NCBI GenBank assembly: GCA_013362785.1 | Contig: JABFVM010000037.1 | Coordinates: forward strand, 1-64,000 | Reading direction: 5' to 3' | DNA from: Streptomyces sp. | GTDB lineage: Bacteria > Actinomycetota > Actinomycetes > Streptomycetales > Streptomycetaceae | DNA length: 64,000 nt | Shown: positions 27,594 to 37,787 of the stretch, in pieces | Layout of the letters: each line of letters starts with the position of its first letter | How positions within the stretch are numbered: position 1 is the stretch's first letter | The notes under the pieces: model-generated | The model's input: only the letters and a program-made list of their open reading frames with translations | The model's database searches: none | What the model was told of the DNA's origin: nothing | Program-made: the position numbers and the translations under genes

Positions 27594-29681
27594 CTAGATG
27601 CGACGCAGTCGGATAACTGCCGCATCGAGGTCGCCACGCAATCCGGTGAATAGTCCGTGATGCTGCAATACGGCACCTCGATGAACTTCGCCCGTTTCGC
27701 GGCATTCATACGACGCTGTCGGGTCCAGCCCGCGCAGCCGCAGCGCCGGCGCGGCCTCGCCGTAGCTCTGCGCCTGGAGCCAGGCGAGGACGACGGTCTC
27801 GTCGCCGAGCACGTACTGCACGGCGCTCAGCCCACCCCTCGGGGGCCGTAGCCGGTAGAGGTCGCCGCGCTGCACGACGGGCCGGATCTCCTTGTAGAGC
27901 TCCACCCACTCCCGCGCCTCGGCGAGCTCCTCCTCGCTCCACTGCGCGAGGTCGCCGCCGACGCCGAGCACCCCGGCCATGGCGCTCACGAACCGGAAGC
28001 GCAGCGAGCTGACCCGGCCGTTGAGCTGGTTGTTCGGGCTGTCGGTGACCCAGGCGGCCATGACCCGCGCCGGATGGATCTGACTGAAGCCGTGCTGGAT
28101 GGCGAGCCGGTCGAGCGGGTCGGTGTTGTCGGAGGTCCACACCTGGTCCGTACGGCTCAGCACGCCCAGGTCGATCCGTCCGCCACCGCCCGAGCAGGAC
28201 TCGAAGGCGACGCCCGGATGGGCGGCCCGCAGCCGGTCCAACAGGGCGTAGAGGGCGTGCACATGGTCGACCCAGAGGCGTTGCGGGTACGGCTCACCGG
28301 GCCAGCCCGCGTCGCTGAAGCAGCGGTTGAAGTCCCACTTCACATAGTCGATCGGGGCGCTGGAGAGGAGCCCGTCGAGCTGGCCCCAGAGGTACTCCTG
28401 GACGTCCTCGCGGGCCAGGTTCAGTACGAGCTGATTGCGGAACTCCGTCCGCTTTCGTCCGGTCTGGTACTGCACCCAGTCCGGGTGGGCGCGGTACAGC
28501 TCGCTGTCCGGATTGACCATTTCCGGCTCGACCCAGATACCGAACCGCATGCCGAGGGCGTGTACGTAGTCGGCGAGGGGCTTGAGGCCGGACGGGAAGC
28601 GGTCGGGGTTGGGGGTCCAGTCACCGAGCCCGGCGCGGTCGCTGGTGCGCGCCCCGAACCAGCCGTCGTCGACGACGAACAGCTCGACGCCGATCGTCGC
28701 GGCCCGCCGGGCGAGGGTGCCCTGCTGCTCCTCGGAGATGTCGAACTCGGTCGCCTCCCAGGAGTTGAAGAGCACGGGCCGGTCCTGATCGGCGTCGGGG
28801 ATCACATGCGCGCGCTGGTAGGCGTGCCAGGCGCGGCTCGCGCCCCCGAAGCCGCCGTCGCTCCACAGCCCGGCGAAGACCGGCGTCACGAACGACTCCC
28901 CCGCCGCCAGCCGCAGCAGCCCGGAGTCGTCGTACCCGGCCCCGCCGGTGATCTGCACGCGCGCGTCCGGCAGCTGGGCCACCGCGATCCGCCAGGACCC
29001 CGACCAGGCGAGGGCGCAGCCGTACACCTCACCGCGCTCCTCGGTGGCGTCGGTGTCCAGGGCGACCCAGGGCAGGAGCGGGTGCCCGGTGTGGCCGCGG
29101 CGGCTGCCGATGACCTTCTCACCGTAGGTGAGGGGCGTCCGCGCGAGCCGGGACTCCGCGGCCCAGCGCCCGTGCAGCTGCGACAGCCGCCAGTCCTCGC
29201 GGTCGGGCAGGGTCCAGGTGGCGGAGTCGGCGCGCAGCAGCTCCAGGCCGGGCCCCTGGTTGTCCAGGGTCACCCAGCGCTCCACGACGTCGCCGCGCAT
29301 CCGGTAGTGCAGCGTGATGCCCAGTCCGCCGTCCCGGAACCGCAGCCGCAGCTCCTCACTCCCGGCGTCCTCGGTGCCCTCGGTCCCGTACGCCTCGAAG
29401 GCCCACTCGGTGCCGCGCCGCTCGTCGGTGCGCACGGACAGGGCAGGCCGTACGAAGCGGGGGCCACCCTCGACCGGGTACTCCTCGTGCCCGTCGAGCC
29501 GGGACTCGAAGCCGCGGTAGTCCGGGAGCGGGCGCGCGGCCAGCTCCTCGGCGTCGGCGAGCGCGATCCGCGGGCCCCAGTGGAGGTGCAGCAGCTCGTC
29601 GTCCTCCGTGAGATGGAGGGCGTAACTGCTGGTCGGCCCGGAAAGAACCCAGGTGCGTCCGCGGTCGGAGATCTCCAGCAT
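27594..29681 (-). CDS. Alpha-galactosidase (GH36)
   Basis: FVVDDGWFGAR, IDYVKWDFNR, FESCSGGGGRIDLGVL. Confidence 0.93.
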   Translation of the reverse strand: MLEISDRGRTWVLSGPTSSYALHLTEDDELLHLHWGPRIALADAEELAARPLPDYRGFESRLDGHEEYPVEGGPRFVRPALSVRTDERRGTEWAFEAYGTEGTEDAGSEELRLRFRDGGLGITLHYRMRGDVVERWVTLDNQGPGLELLRADSATWTLPDREDWRLSQLHGRWAAESRLARTPLTYGEKVIGSRRGHTGHPLLPWVALDTDATEERGEVYGCALAWSGSWRIAVAQLPDARVQITGGAGYDDSGLLRLAAGESFVTPVFAGLWSDGGFGGASRAWHAYQRAHVIPDADQDRPVLFNSWEATEFDISEEQQGTLARRAATIGVELFVVDDGWFGARTSDRAGLGDWTPNPDRFPSGLKPLADYVHALGMRFGIWVEPEMVNPDSELYRAHPDWVQYQTGRKRTEFRNQLVLNLAREDVQEYLWGQLDGLLSSAPIDYVKWDFNRCFSDAGWPGEPYPQRLWVDHVHALYALLDRLRAAHPGVAFESCSGGGGRIDLGVLSRTDQVWTSDNTDPLDRLAIQHGFSQIHPARVMAAWVTDSPNNQLNGRVSSLRFRFVSAMAGVLGVGGDLAQWSEEELAEAREWVELYKEIRPVVQRGDLYRLRPPRGGLSAVQYVLGDETVVLAWLQAQSYGEAAPALRLRGLDPTASYECRETGEVHRGAVLQHHGLFTGLRGDLDAAVIRLRRI

Positions 29682-29861
29682 CAAGCCCTCACACATTCGA
29701 ACAGGTCCGATCAAGCCCCAACATCATCAAGGCGCGGGAGCCTCCGATGCAACGCCTGTGGACAACTCATTGCCTCAGGAAGCCATGTCGTATGGTCGAG
29801 ACCGCACCCCGTCGGCAGCACCGCCGAGCCGCGTCGGCGGGGCCGACTGGGAGGAGCCCCC

Positions 29862-30659
29862 GTGACGCAGCAGATCCCGTCGACCGAGCCCGAGCTGGCC
29901 GGTGTCCGCAACTTCCGCGATGTGGGCGGCCTGCCGACGGTGGACGGACGGCGGGTGCGGTACGGAGTGCTGTTCCGCAGCGGCCACCTCGCGCACGCGA
30001 CCGAGGAGGACGCCGCCTTCCTCGGCTCCCTGGGCCTGCACACGGTCTTCGACTTCCGCAACGCGGCCGACCAGAAGCTGGAGGGGCCGGACGTCGAGCT
30101 GCCGGGCGTACGCAATGTGAACCTGCCGCTGAGCGACCCGGCGGACGGGGCGGAGTTCTGGAAGATGGTCCGCGACGGCGACCTCGACCAGCTGCAGGAG
30201 ATCCTCGCGGACGGCAAGGCCGCGCACCGGATGATCACCTCGTACCGCACGATGATCAAGGAGCGCACCGCCGAGCACTCCCAGGTGCTGCACTCGCTGG
30301 TGGAGGACAGCGTCCCCGCCCTCATGCACTGCGCGGCCGGCAAGGACCGCGCCGGCCTGTCCATCGCCGTGACCCTGCTCGCCCTCGGCGTCGAGCGCGA
30401 GGCGATCCTCGCCGACTACCTGGAGTCCAACGCCAAGCACCGCCGCTACAAGGTCAAGCGCAGCGGCAGCGGTGCGTCGGTCTACTCCCCCGAGGTCATG
30501 GAGCTGCTCAACCCGCTGTTCGACGCGCGTGCCGAGTATCTGACGGCGGCCTTCGAGACGATCGAGGAGACGTGGGGCGGCGTCGACGCCTACCTGGAGC
30601 AGGGCCTGCGGCTCGCCCCGGAGTCCCGGGAGCGACTGCGGGAGCGGCTGCTCGACTGA
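29862..30659 (+). CDS. Tyrosine-protein phosphatase
   Basis: VRNFRDVGGLPT; MHCAAGKDRAGLSIAV = HCxxGKDRxG. Confidence 0.92.
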   Translation: MTQQIPSTEPELAGVRNFRDVGGLPTVDGRRVRYGVLFRSGHLAHATEEDAAFLGSLGLHTVFDFRNAADQKLEGPDVELPGVRNVNLPLSDPADGAEFWKMVRDGDLDQLQEILADGKAAHRMITSYRTMIKERTAEHSQVLHSLVEDSVPALMHCAAGKDRAGLSIAVTLLALGVEREAILADYLESNAKHRRYKVKRSGSGASVYSPEVMELLNPLFDARAEYLTAAFETIEETWGGVDAYLEQGLRLAPESRERLRERLLD

Positions 30660-30689
30660 CGTCCGGTCACCGGCGACCGCCCGGCGTGC

Positions 30690-30809
30690 CTACTTCGCGC
30701 CTGCCTCGAACAGGAAGTAGACGAAGGCCGCGAAAACGTGTCCCACGGCGATGTAGATGATGAGCCGCACCCACAGGGCGCGCGGGAACCTGTCCTCGAA
30801 GTTGCTCAT
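30690..30809 (-). CDS. 39-aa single-TM small protein (DUF6126-like)
   Basis: MSNFEDRFPRALWVRLIIYIAVGHVFAAFVYFLFEAGAK; start overlaps the stop of the XRE gene. Confidence 0.75.
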   Translation of the reverse strand: MSNFEDRFPRALWVRLIIYIAVGHVFAAFVYFLFEAGAK

Positions 30810-31429
30810 GGTGTCTCTCCAGGGGTGGGCCCCAGGCACAGCGTGGCCGTGGGGCTCTGCAACAGGGTGTGGACGAAGAGGAGCTCGACCCCGCCCTCGT
30901 CCTGGGCCGCGATGCGGTGCGGGGTGAGCGAGTCGAAGTGCGCGCTGTCGCCGGGCGCGAGCCGGTGCGTGGTGTCCCCGAGGCGCAGCCGCAGCCGCCC
31001 CTGGAGGACGTAGAGCCATTCCTCGCCGGGGTGCACGCGCACGATGTCGCCCTGCGAGCCGTACGGCACATGGACGCGCAGGGCCTGCATCCCGCGGCCG
31101 GGCGAGCCGGCCTGCCAGTACGTCCAGCCGCCTGCGGCGGTCGGCTCCATGTCGGCGGCGCGCACCACGGCGTCCCGGTCGGCGACCGTCTCGCCGAGCA
31201 GTTCGGAGACGGTCGTACTGTAGATACGCGCGAGCGCGAGCAGCATCGGCAGCGAGGGCTGACGCTGCCCGGTCTCCAGCCGGGAGAGGTGGGCGGGCGA
31301 CAGCCCGGCGGCGCGGGCCGCGGCCTCCAGAGTGAGGGCGGCGCGGCGCCGCAGCGCGCGGAGCTGGGGCGCGACCACGGGCAGGGCGCCCTGGTGTTCC
31401 GCCGAGGGCTCCGTCTCGGAAGAGCTCAT
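30806..31429 (-). CDS. XRE family regulator with cupin domain
   Basis: LRALRRRAALTLEAAARAAGLSPAHLSRLETGQRQPSLPMLLALARIY; cupin VHPGEEWLYVLQGRLRLRLGDTTHRLAPGDSAHFDS. Confidence 0.9.
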   Translation of the reverse strand: MSSSETEPSAEHQGALPVVAPQLRALRRRAALTLEAAARAAGLSPAHLSRLETGQRQPSLPMLLALARIYSTTVSELLGETVADRDAVVRAADMEPTAAGGWTYWQAGSPGRGMQALRVHVPYGSQGDIVRVHPGEEWLYVLQGRLRLRLGDTTHRLAPGDSAHFDSLTPHRIAAQDEGGVELLFVHTLLQSPTATLCLGPTPGETP

Positions 31430-31449
31430 GCCTCCATTCAGCCGGAGCC

Positions 31450-31484
31450 TTGCCTTTGCGGCAAATTCCTTGCCTCAGAGGCAA
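31450..31484 (-). promoter_or_regulatory. Two tandem operator palindromes TTGCC-N5-GGCAA
   Basis: TTGCCtttgcGGCAA at 31450-31464 and TTGCCtcagaGGCAA at 31470-31484, exactly 20 bp apart. Confidence 0.75.
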
Positions 31485-31485
31485 A

Positions 31486-31553
31486 GTTCCGTCGGCATGC
31501 CTGGGCGCGGGCCGCGCTCGTTCCGTCGGCATGCCTGGGCGCGGGCCGCGCTC
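31486..31553. repeat. Perfect 34-bp tandem duplication
   Basis: gttccgtcggcatgcctgggcgcgggccgcgctc repeated twice without a gap. Confidence 0.98.
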
Positions 31554-31562
31554 ACACCGCGT

Positions 31563-32948
31563 CTAGCGGTTGGCGACCGCCTGCTTGATCAGCGTCTTCC
31601 CGAAGTCCCACATCAGCCCGCTGCCGCTGTGCGCCTCGTCCATCACCTCCGTGAAGGCGTCGACGAACCGGTCCACCTCCCGCTCACCGATGATCAGCGG
31701 CGGGATCAGCTTGATCACTTCCAGGTGGTCCCCGGAGACCTGGGTGAGGATGCGGTGCCGCTGCAGCAGCGGTACGACGACCATCTGGGCGAACAGGCCC
31801 TTGCGCGCGGCCTGCAGCATGGTCCAACGGCCGCGCAGCCCCAGCGACTTGGGCCGGCCGAACTCGATGCCGACCATCAGCCCCCGGCCGCGCACATCGG
31901 CGAGCAGTTCGTACTTGTCGGTCAGCGCCGCGAGCCGGGACCTGAGCTGCTCCCCGGTCGCCCGCGCGTTCGCGACGATCTGCTCGTTCTCCATGACGGA
32001 CAGGACCGCGAGCCCGGCCGCCATGGCCTGGGCGTTGGACCCGAAGCTCGCCGAGTGGACCAGCACGCGGTCCATGGACGAGTAGACCTTCTTGAAGATC
32101 CAGTCCTTGCCGAGCGTGGCGCCCACCGGCACATAGCCCCCGGAGAGCGCCTTCGCCACGCACACCAGGTCCGGCTCGACACCGTCCTCGTGCTGGTAGG
32201 CGTAGAAGTCCCCGGTCCGGCCCAGCCCGGTCTGCACCTCGTCGGCGATGAGCAGCGCCTTGTGCTGGTGCAGCAGCTCCTGGGCGGCCCGCAGATAGCC
32301 GGGCGGGGCCTCGTGCACGCCCTTGCCCTGGATCGGTTCGACGATCAGGGATGCGACGTCGCCCTTCTTCAGCTCCCGCGCCAGGGCGTCGAGATCGCCG
32401 AGCGGTACGGCCGTGTCGGGCAGCAGCGGGGCGAAGCCGTCCCGGAAGCCGGACTCGCCGTTGACGGACAGGGAGCCGGTGGTCAGGCCGTGGAAGGCGT
32501 GGTCGCAGTACAGGATCCTCGGCTTCCCGGTGACGAACCGCGCGAACTTCAGCGCGGTCTCCACCGCCTCGGTTCCGCTGTTGCCGAAGAACACCCGGTC
32601 CAGGTGCGGGCTGTGTGCGAGGAGCCGCTCCGCCAGCAGCCCGGGCAGCGGCTGGCAGTCGAAGCGGGTGAGGTCGGCGAGCTGGGCGTCGAGGACGTCG
32701 TGCAGCGCCTTGCGGACGACGGGGTGGTGGCGCCCCAGGCCCATCACCCCGAACCCGGCGAGCATGTCCAGGTAGTCGTCGCCGTCCGCGTCCCAGAAGT
32801 AGGCGCCCTCGGCCCGCTCGTAGACCTTGTCGAAGCCGATGGTGTGCAGCATGCGCGGGAGCTGGTGGTTCAGGTACCGCGTGTGCAGCTCGTAGCGCTC
32901 GGCTCCGCGCTCGGCGAGGAGGTGGCCGAGGTCGAACTCGGTGGTCAT
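31563..32948 (-). CDS. Class III aminotransferase, hopanoid-side-chain (HpnO-like)
   Basis: PLP class III motif [15 protein letters not shown]; sits in the hopanoid operon. Confidence 0.88.
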   Translation of the reverse strand: MTTEFDLGHLLAERGAERYELHTRYLNHQLPRMLHTIGFDKVYERAEGAYFWDADGDDYLDMLAGFGVMGLGRHHPVVRKALHDVLDAQLADLTRFDCQPLPGLLAERLLAHSPHLDRVFFGNSGTEAVETALKFARFVTGKPRILYCDHAFHGLTTGSLSVNGESGFRDGFAPLLPDTAVPLGDLDALARELKKGDVASLIVEPIQGKGVHEAPPGYLRAAQELLHQHKALLIADEVQTGLGRTGDFYAYQHEDGVEPDLVCVAKALSGGYVPVGATLGKDWIFKKVYSSMDRVLVHSASFGSNAQAMAAGLAVLSVMENEQIVANARATGEQLRSRLAALTDKYELLADVRGRGLMVGIEFGRPKSLGLRGRWTMLQAARKGLFAQMVVVPLLQRHRILTQVSGDHLEVIKLIPPLIIGEREVDRFVDAFTEVMDEAHSGSGLMWDFGKTLIKQAVANR

Positions 32949-34906
32949 TCGGCTTTCTCCTTGGCTGGCACGACGGTACGACCGTCATGGCTGCCGTCGG
33001 CCCGCTCCGGGCCGGCGACCAGGCTCTCCTCGGGCTCCTTGAGGGCCAGGCTCGCGCTGATCCGGCCGGCGACCTCGACGGGCGTGAGCCCGATGTCGGC
33101 GAGCACCTCGCCCCGCTTGGCGTGCGCGAGGAACTGCTCCGGGATGCCGAACCGCCGTACCGGCACATCGACATCGGCGTCGCTCAGCGCCAGCGCCACG
33201 GCGGCGCCCACCCCGGACGAGCGGCTGTTGTCCTCGACGACGGCCGCCAGCCGGTGCTGTGCGGCGAGGGGCGCGAGCGCGGGGTCGACGGGCTTGACCC
33301 AGCGCGGGTCGACGACGGTGCAGGTGATGCCGCGTGCCTCCAGCAGCTCGGCCGCCTGGAGGCAGACCGGGGCCATCACGCCGACGGAGACCAGGAGGAC
33401 GTCGGCCTCCTGCGCCGACCGGTGCAGCACGTCCAGCCCGCCCACCCGGTCGACCGCCGGGATCGACGGCCCGACCGACTCCTTCGGGAACCGCACGAGC
33501 GTCGGCGCGTCGTCGCAGGCCACGGCCTCGCGCAGCTGCGCTCTGAGCTGGTCGGCGTCGCGTGGCGCGGCGATCCTGAGGCCGGGGACGACCTGGAGGA
33601 TCGACATGTCCCACATGCCGTTGTGGGAGGGCCCGTCGGCGCCCGTGACGCCGGCCCGGTCCAGCACGAACGTCACTCCGCAGCGGTGCAGCGCGACGTC
33701 CATCAGCAGCTGGTCGAAAGCGCGGTTCAGGAAGGTGGCGTAGACGGCGACGACCGGATGCAGCCCGCCCGTCGCGAGCCCCGCCGCCGACACGGCCGCG
33801 TGCTGCTCGGCGATCCCGACGTCCCAGACACGGTCCGGGAACCGCTCCGCGAACTTGCCGAGGCCGACCGGGTGCAGCATTGCCGCCGTGATCGCCACGA
33901 CGTCCGCCCGCTCCTCCCCGATCCGCACGATCTCGTCGCCGAACACCGAGGTCCAGGACGGCCCGTTGGACGGCGCGAGCGGCTCACAGGTCAGCGGGTC
34001 CATCACACCGACGGTGTGGAAGTGGTCCTCCTCATGGGCGAGGGCGGGTTCATAGCCGCGCCCCTTCTCCGTGAGGCAGTGGATCAGCACGGGCCCGTGG
34101 AAGCGTTTCGCACGCCTGAGCGCGGACTCGACGGCGCCGATGTCGTGTCCGTCGATCGGGCCGACGTACTTCAGACCGAGGTCCTCGAACATGCCCTGGG
34201 GTGCGAAGGCGTCCTTGAAGCCCTTCTTCGCGCCGTGCAGGGACTCGTAGATCGTGTTGCCCACGAGCGGGGTCCGCAGCAGTACGTCCTTGCCCCAGGC
34301 CAGGACCTGCTCGTAGCTGTCGGTCGTGCGCAGTGTGGCCAGGTGGTTGGCGAGACCGCCGATGGTCGGCGCGTACGACCGTTCGTTGTCGTTGACGACG
34401 ATGATCAGCGGCCGGTCCTTGGCGGCGGCGATGTTGTTCAGCGCCTCCCAGGCCATCCCGCCGGTCAGCGCCCCGTCGCCGATGACCGCGACGACGTGTC
34501 CCTTCTCCCCCTGCACCTGGCGGGCCTTGGCGAGGCCGTCGGCCCAGCCCAGCGCGGTGGAGGCGTGGCTGTTCTCGACGATGTCGTGCTCGGACTCCTC
34601 GCGCGAGGGGTAGCCGGACAGGCCGCCCTTTCCGCGCAGCTTGGAGAAGTCCTGACGCCCTGTCAGCAGCTTGTGCACATAGCTCTGGTGACCGGTGTCC
34701 CAGACGATGCGGTCGGCCGGCGACTCGAAGACCCGGTGGAGCGCGATGGTCAGTTCCACCACGCCCAGGTTGGGCCCGAGGTGTCCGCCGGTCCTGGCGA
34801 CCGCGTGCACCAGGAACTCCCTGATCTCGTCGGACAGTTCACCGAGTTCCGCCTCGGACAGCGCCTTCAGGTCGCGTGGTCCCCGGATGCCTTCCAGAAT
34901 CGTCAC
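32945..34906 (-). CDS. dxs: 1-deoxy-D-xylulose-5-phosphate synthase
   Basis: Full-length [40 protein letters not shown]. Confidence 0.95.
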   Translation of the reverse strand: MTILEGIRGPRDLKALSEAELGELSDEIREFLVHAVARTGGHLGPNLGVVELTIALHRVFESPADRIVWDTGHQSYVHKLLTGRQDFSKLRGKGGLSGYPSREESEHDIVENSHASTALGWADGLAKARQVQGEKGHVVAVIGDGALTGGMAWEALNNIAAAKDRPLIIVVNDNERSYAPTIGGLANHLATLRTTDSYEQVLAWGKDVLLRTPLVGNTIYESLHGAKKGFKDAFAPQGMFEDLGLKYVGPIDGHDIGAVESALRRAKRFHGPVLIHCLTEKGRGYEPALAHEEDHFHTVGVMDPLTCEPLAPSNGPSWTSVFGDEIVRIGEERADVVAITAAMLHPVGLGKFAERFPDRVWDVGIAEQHAAVSAAGLATGGLHPVVAVYATFLNRAFDQLLMDVALHRCGVTFVLDRAGVTGADGPSHNGMWDMSILQVVPGLRIAAPRDADQLRAQLREAVACDDAPTLVRFPKESVGPSIPAVDRVGGLDVLHRSAQEADVLLVSVGVMAPVCLQAAELLEARGITCTVVDPRWVKPVDPALAPLAAQHRLAAVVEDNSRSSGVGAAVALALSDADVDVPVRRFGIPEQFLAHAKRGEVLADIGLTPVEVAGRISASLALKEPEESLVAGPERADGSHDGRTVVPAKEKAE

Positions 34907-34937
34907 GCTCGGGCCCCCTCTCGGTCCGTGCCTTGCC

Positions 34938-36113
34938 TCAACTCACGGTCACTGCTGGTGTCCCCGTGACGGTGGGGGCGCCCGATGCGGCCCCGTCCTG
35001 CTCCATCTGCTCGGCGATCTTCATCGCCTCTTCGATCAGCGTTTCGACGATCCTGGACTCGGGGACGGTCTTGATGACCTCGCCCTTGACGAAGATCTGC
35101 CCCTTGCCGTTGCCGGAGGCGACCCCGAGATCCGCCTCCCGGGCCTCGCCGGGGCCGTTGACCACACAGCCCATGACGGCTACCCGCAACGGCACCTCCA
35201 TGCCTTCCAGGCCGGCCGTGACCTCGTCGGCCAGCTTGTAGACGTCGACCTGCGCACGCCCGCACGACGGGCAGGAGACGATCTCCAGCCGCCGTTGCCG
35301 CAGGCCCAGCGACTCCAGGATCTGGATGCCGACCTTGACCTCCTCGACGGGCGGCGCGCTCAGGGACACCCGGATCGTGTCGCCGATCCCCCGCGACAGC
35401 AGCGCGCCGAAGGCGACGGCCGACTTGATGGTGCCCTGGAAGGCGGGCCCGGCCTCGGTCACGCCGAGGTGCAGCGGGTAGTCGCACTCCTCGGCGAGCA
35501 GCCGGTAGGCGTTGACCATCACGACGGGGTCGTTGTGCTTGACCGAGATCTTGATGTCCCGGAAGCCGTGCTCCTCGAAGAGCGACGCCTCCCACAGCGC
35601 GCTCTCCACGAGCGCCTCCGGAGTCGCCTTGCCGTACTTCTGCAGCAGCCGCTTGTCCAGCGACCCGGCGTTGACCCCGATCCGGATCGGCGTGCCGTGG
35701 TCCTTGGCGGCCCGCGCGATCTCCTTGACCTTGTCGTCGAACTGTTTGATGTTGCCGGGATTGACGCGTACGGCCGCACAGCCGGCCTCGATCGCGGCGA
35801 ACACGTACTTGGGCTGGAAGTGGATGTCAGCGATCACCGGGATCTGCGACTTGCGAGCGATGGTCGCGAGCGCGTCGGCGTCGTCCTGCGTCGGACAGGC
35901 CACACGCACGATCTGGCAGCCGGAGGCCGTGAGCTCGGCGATCTGCTGCAGGGTGGCGCCGATGTCCGACGTACGGGTCGTCGTCATCGACTGCACCGAC
36001 ACCGGGGCACCGCCCCCGACCGCCACCGGGCCGACCTGGATCCGCCGCGCCACACGTCGTTCGGCGATCGGCCGGAGGGGTACCTCGGGAACGCCCAAGG
36101 GGATGGCGGTCAT
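34938..36113 (-). CDS. ispG: 4-hydroxy-3-methylbut-2-enyl-diphosphate synthase
   Basis: [52 protein letters not shown]. Confidence 0.95.
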   Translation of the reverse strand: MTAIPLGVPEVPLRPIAERRVARRIQVGPVAVGGGAPVSVQSMTTTRTSDIGATLQQIAELTASGCQIVRVACPTQDDADALATIARKSQIPVIADIHFQPKYVFAAIEAGCAAVRVNPGNIKQFDDKVKEIARAAKDHGTPIRIGVNAGSLDKRLLQKYGKATPEALVESALWEASLFEEHGFRDIKISVKHNDPVVMVNAYRLLAEECDYPLHLGVTEAGPAFQGTIKSAVAFGALLSRGIGDTIRVSLSAPPVEEVKVGIQILESLGLRQRRLEIVSCPSCGRAQVDVYKLADEVTAGLEGMEVPLRVAVMGCVVNGPGEAREADLGVASGNGKGQIFVKGEVIKTVPESRIVETLIEEAMKIAEQMEQDGAASGAPTVTGTPAVTVS

Positions 36114-36117
36114 GGTG

Positions 36118-37137
36118 TCACTCCCGGTTTCCGGAGACCGTCTCGCGCAGGGCGCGCAGCGACTCCTTGAGCGAGCCCATGGTGGCGAGGACGGCGGTGG
36201 GCTCGTAGCCGCAGTGCGCCATGCAGTTGGCGCAGCGCGGGTCCTTGCCGCGGCCGTACTTGTCCCAGTCGGTGTCCTCGATCAGCTCCCGGTACGTCGG
36301 GACGTACCCGTCGCTCATCAGGTAGCAGGGGCGCTGCCAGCCGAACAGCGAGTAGTTCGGGATCGCCCAGGCGGTGCACGGGAAGTCGACCCTGCCCTCC
36401 AGGAAGTCCAGGAAGAGCGGTGAGTGGTTGAGCCGCCAGCGGCGTCGGTTGCCGCCCGCGAAGGCCTTCCTGAACAGCTCGCGGGTCTGCTCGACGCCCA
36501 GGAAGTGCTCCTGGTCGGGGGCCTTCTCGTAGGCGTAGGCGGGCGAGATCATCATCTCGTCGACCTTGAGGTCGTCGTTGAGGTAGTTCAGGACCTCGAT
36601 GATCGTCTGCGGGGTGTCGGTGTTGAAGAAGGTCGAGTTGGTGGTGACCCGGAAGCCGCGCCGCTGGGCCTCCTTGATGGCCTCCACGGCCTCGTCGAAC
36701 ACGCCCTCCTTCGCCACGGACTCGTCGTGGCGCTCGCGCAGGCCGTCGATGTGCACGGCGAAGGCGAAGTAGGGAGAGGGCTCGAACTTGTCGATCTTCT
36801 TGCGCAGCAGCATGGCGTTGGTGCACAGGAAGACGTATTTGCGCTTGGCCACGAGCTGTCGCACGATCTCGTCGATCTGAGGGTGCATCAGGGGCTCACC
36901 GCCGGCGATGGACACCATCGGCGCGCCGGATTCGAGCACCGCTCCCACGGCCTGCGCGACGGGCATGCGCTGCTTGAGAATTCCGGCCGGGTGCTGGATC
37001 TTGCCGCAGCCCTCGCACTTCAGGTTGCAGGCGAAGAGCGGTTCCAGCTCGACGATGAGCGGAAACTTGTCGCGCCTGCGGAGCTTCTGTTCGGCCAAGT
37101 AAGTAGCGACCTTGATGGACTGACGCAGCGGCATGGC
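36118..37137 (-). CDS. hpnH: Adenosyl-hopene transferase HpnH (radical SAM)
   Basis: [22 protein letters not shown]; hopanoid operon position. Confidence 0.92.
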   Translation of the reverse strand, partial: AMPLRQSIKVATYLAEQKLRRRDKFPLIVELEPLFACNLKCEGCGKIQHPAGILKQRMPVAQAVGAVLESGAPMVSIAGGEPLMHPQIDEIVRQLVAKRKYVFLCTNAMLLRKKIDKFEPSPYFAFAVHIDGLRERHDESVAKEGVFDEAVEAIKEAQRRGFRVTTNSTFFNTDTPQTIIEVLNYLNDDLKVDEMMISPAYAYEKAPDQEHFLGVEQTRELFRKAFAGGNRRRWRLNHSPLFLDFLEGRVDFPCTAWAIPNYSLFGWQRPCYLMSDGYVPTYRELIEDTDWDKYGRGKDPRCANCMAHCGYEPTAVLATMGSLKESLRALRETVSGNRE

Positions 37138-37145
37138 CATCTGGC

Positions 37146-37787
37146 TCACCTCCTGGGGAGCAGCAAAGAACGGTGCCATTCATAGAAAGCGGGCAGAACG
37201 GTACGAAGAACACGGAAAGCTGATATTCCACCGCGCAACGTGCCGATCCGGACGAGTTCATGTTCTGGAGCGTCCACGACCACCCGGACGGCCGCAACCG
37301 GGCGCTCGCCGGTTCGTACGGCGCTCAGTAGCGTGGCCGCCGACTCCATGTCGACCGCGATTGCGCCGGTCGTGAGCAGACCGGACCGTTCCTGACCTTG
37401 GACGACATGATCGGAGCCGGTGAGCGGTCCGGTGTGGACGGTGCGGCCGGGAACGGCGCGCACGAGCTCTTTGACGAGTAGGTCGGTCCCTACGCACGGA
37501 ATGGTTCCCGCCGGATCCCGGGTCTCCTCGGCGACGACCAGATCGCCTGGGTGCATACCGGGGGCGAGCCCCGCGCAGAAGCCGGTGGCGAGCACGGCGG
37601 CCCCGTCGAGCGCCGGGTCGGCCAGGACCCGGGTGACGGAGCGTTCGGCCGCCCGGGGACCCATGCCGGTACGGAGCACGGTGACCGGCCCGCCGGCCCC
37701 GCCGCGCTCGCTCGTGCGCAGGGCGAGCTGCTCGATGCCGAGCGCGCAGGCGATCAGCAGCGGGGCCGGGGCGGGCTGTGGGCTCAT
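37146..37787 (-). CDS. hpnG: Hopanoid-associated phosphorylase/nucleosidase (HpnG-like)
   Basis: Nucleoside phosphorylase-like; TGATG overlap with shc. Confidence 0.8.
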   Translation of the reverse strand: MSPQPAPAPLLIACALGIEQLALRTSERGGAGGPVTVLRTGMGPRAAERSVTRVLADPALDGAAVLATGFCAGLAPGMHPGDLVVAEETRDPAGTIPCVGTDLLVKELVRAVPGRTVHTGPLTGSDHVVQGQERSGLLTTGAIAVDMESAATLLSAVRTGERPVAAVRVVVDAPEHELVRIGTLRGGISAFRVLRTVLPAFYEWHRSLLLPRR

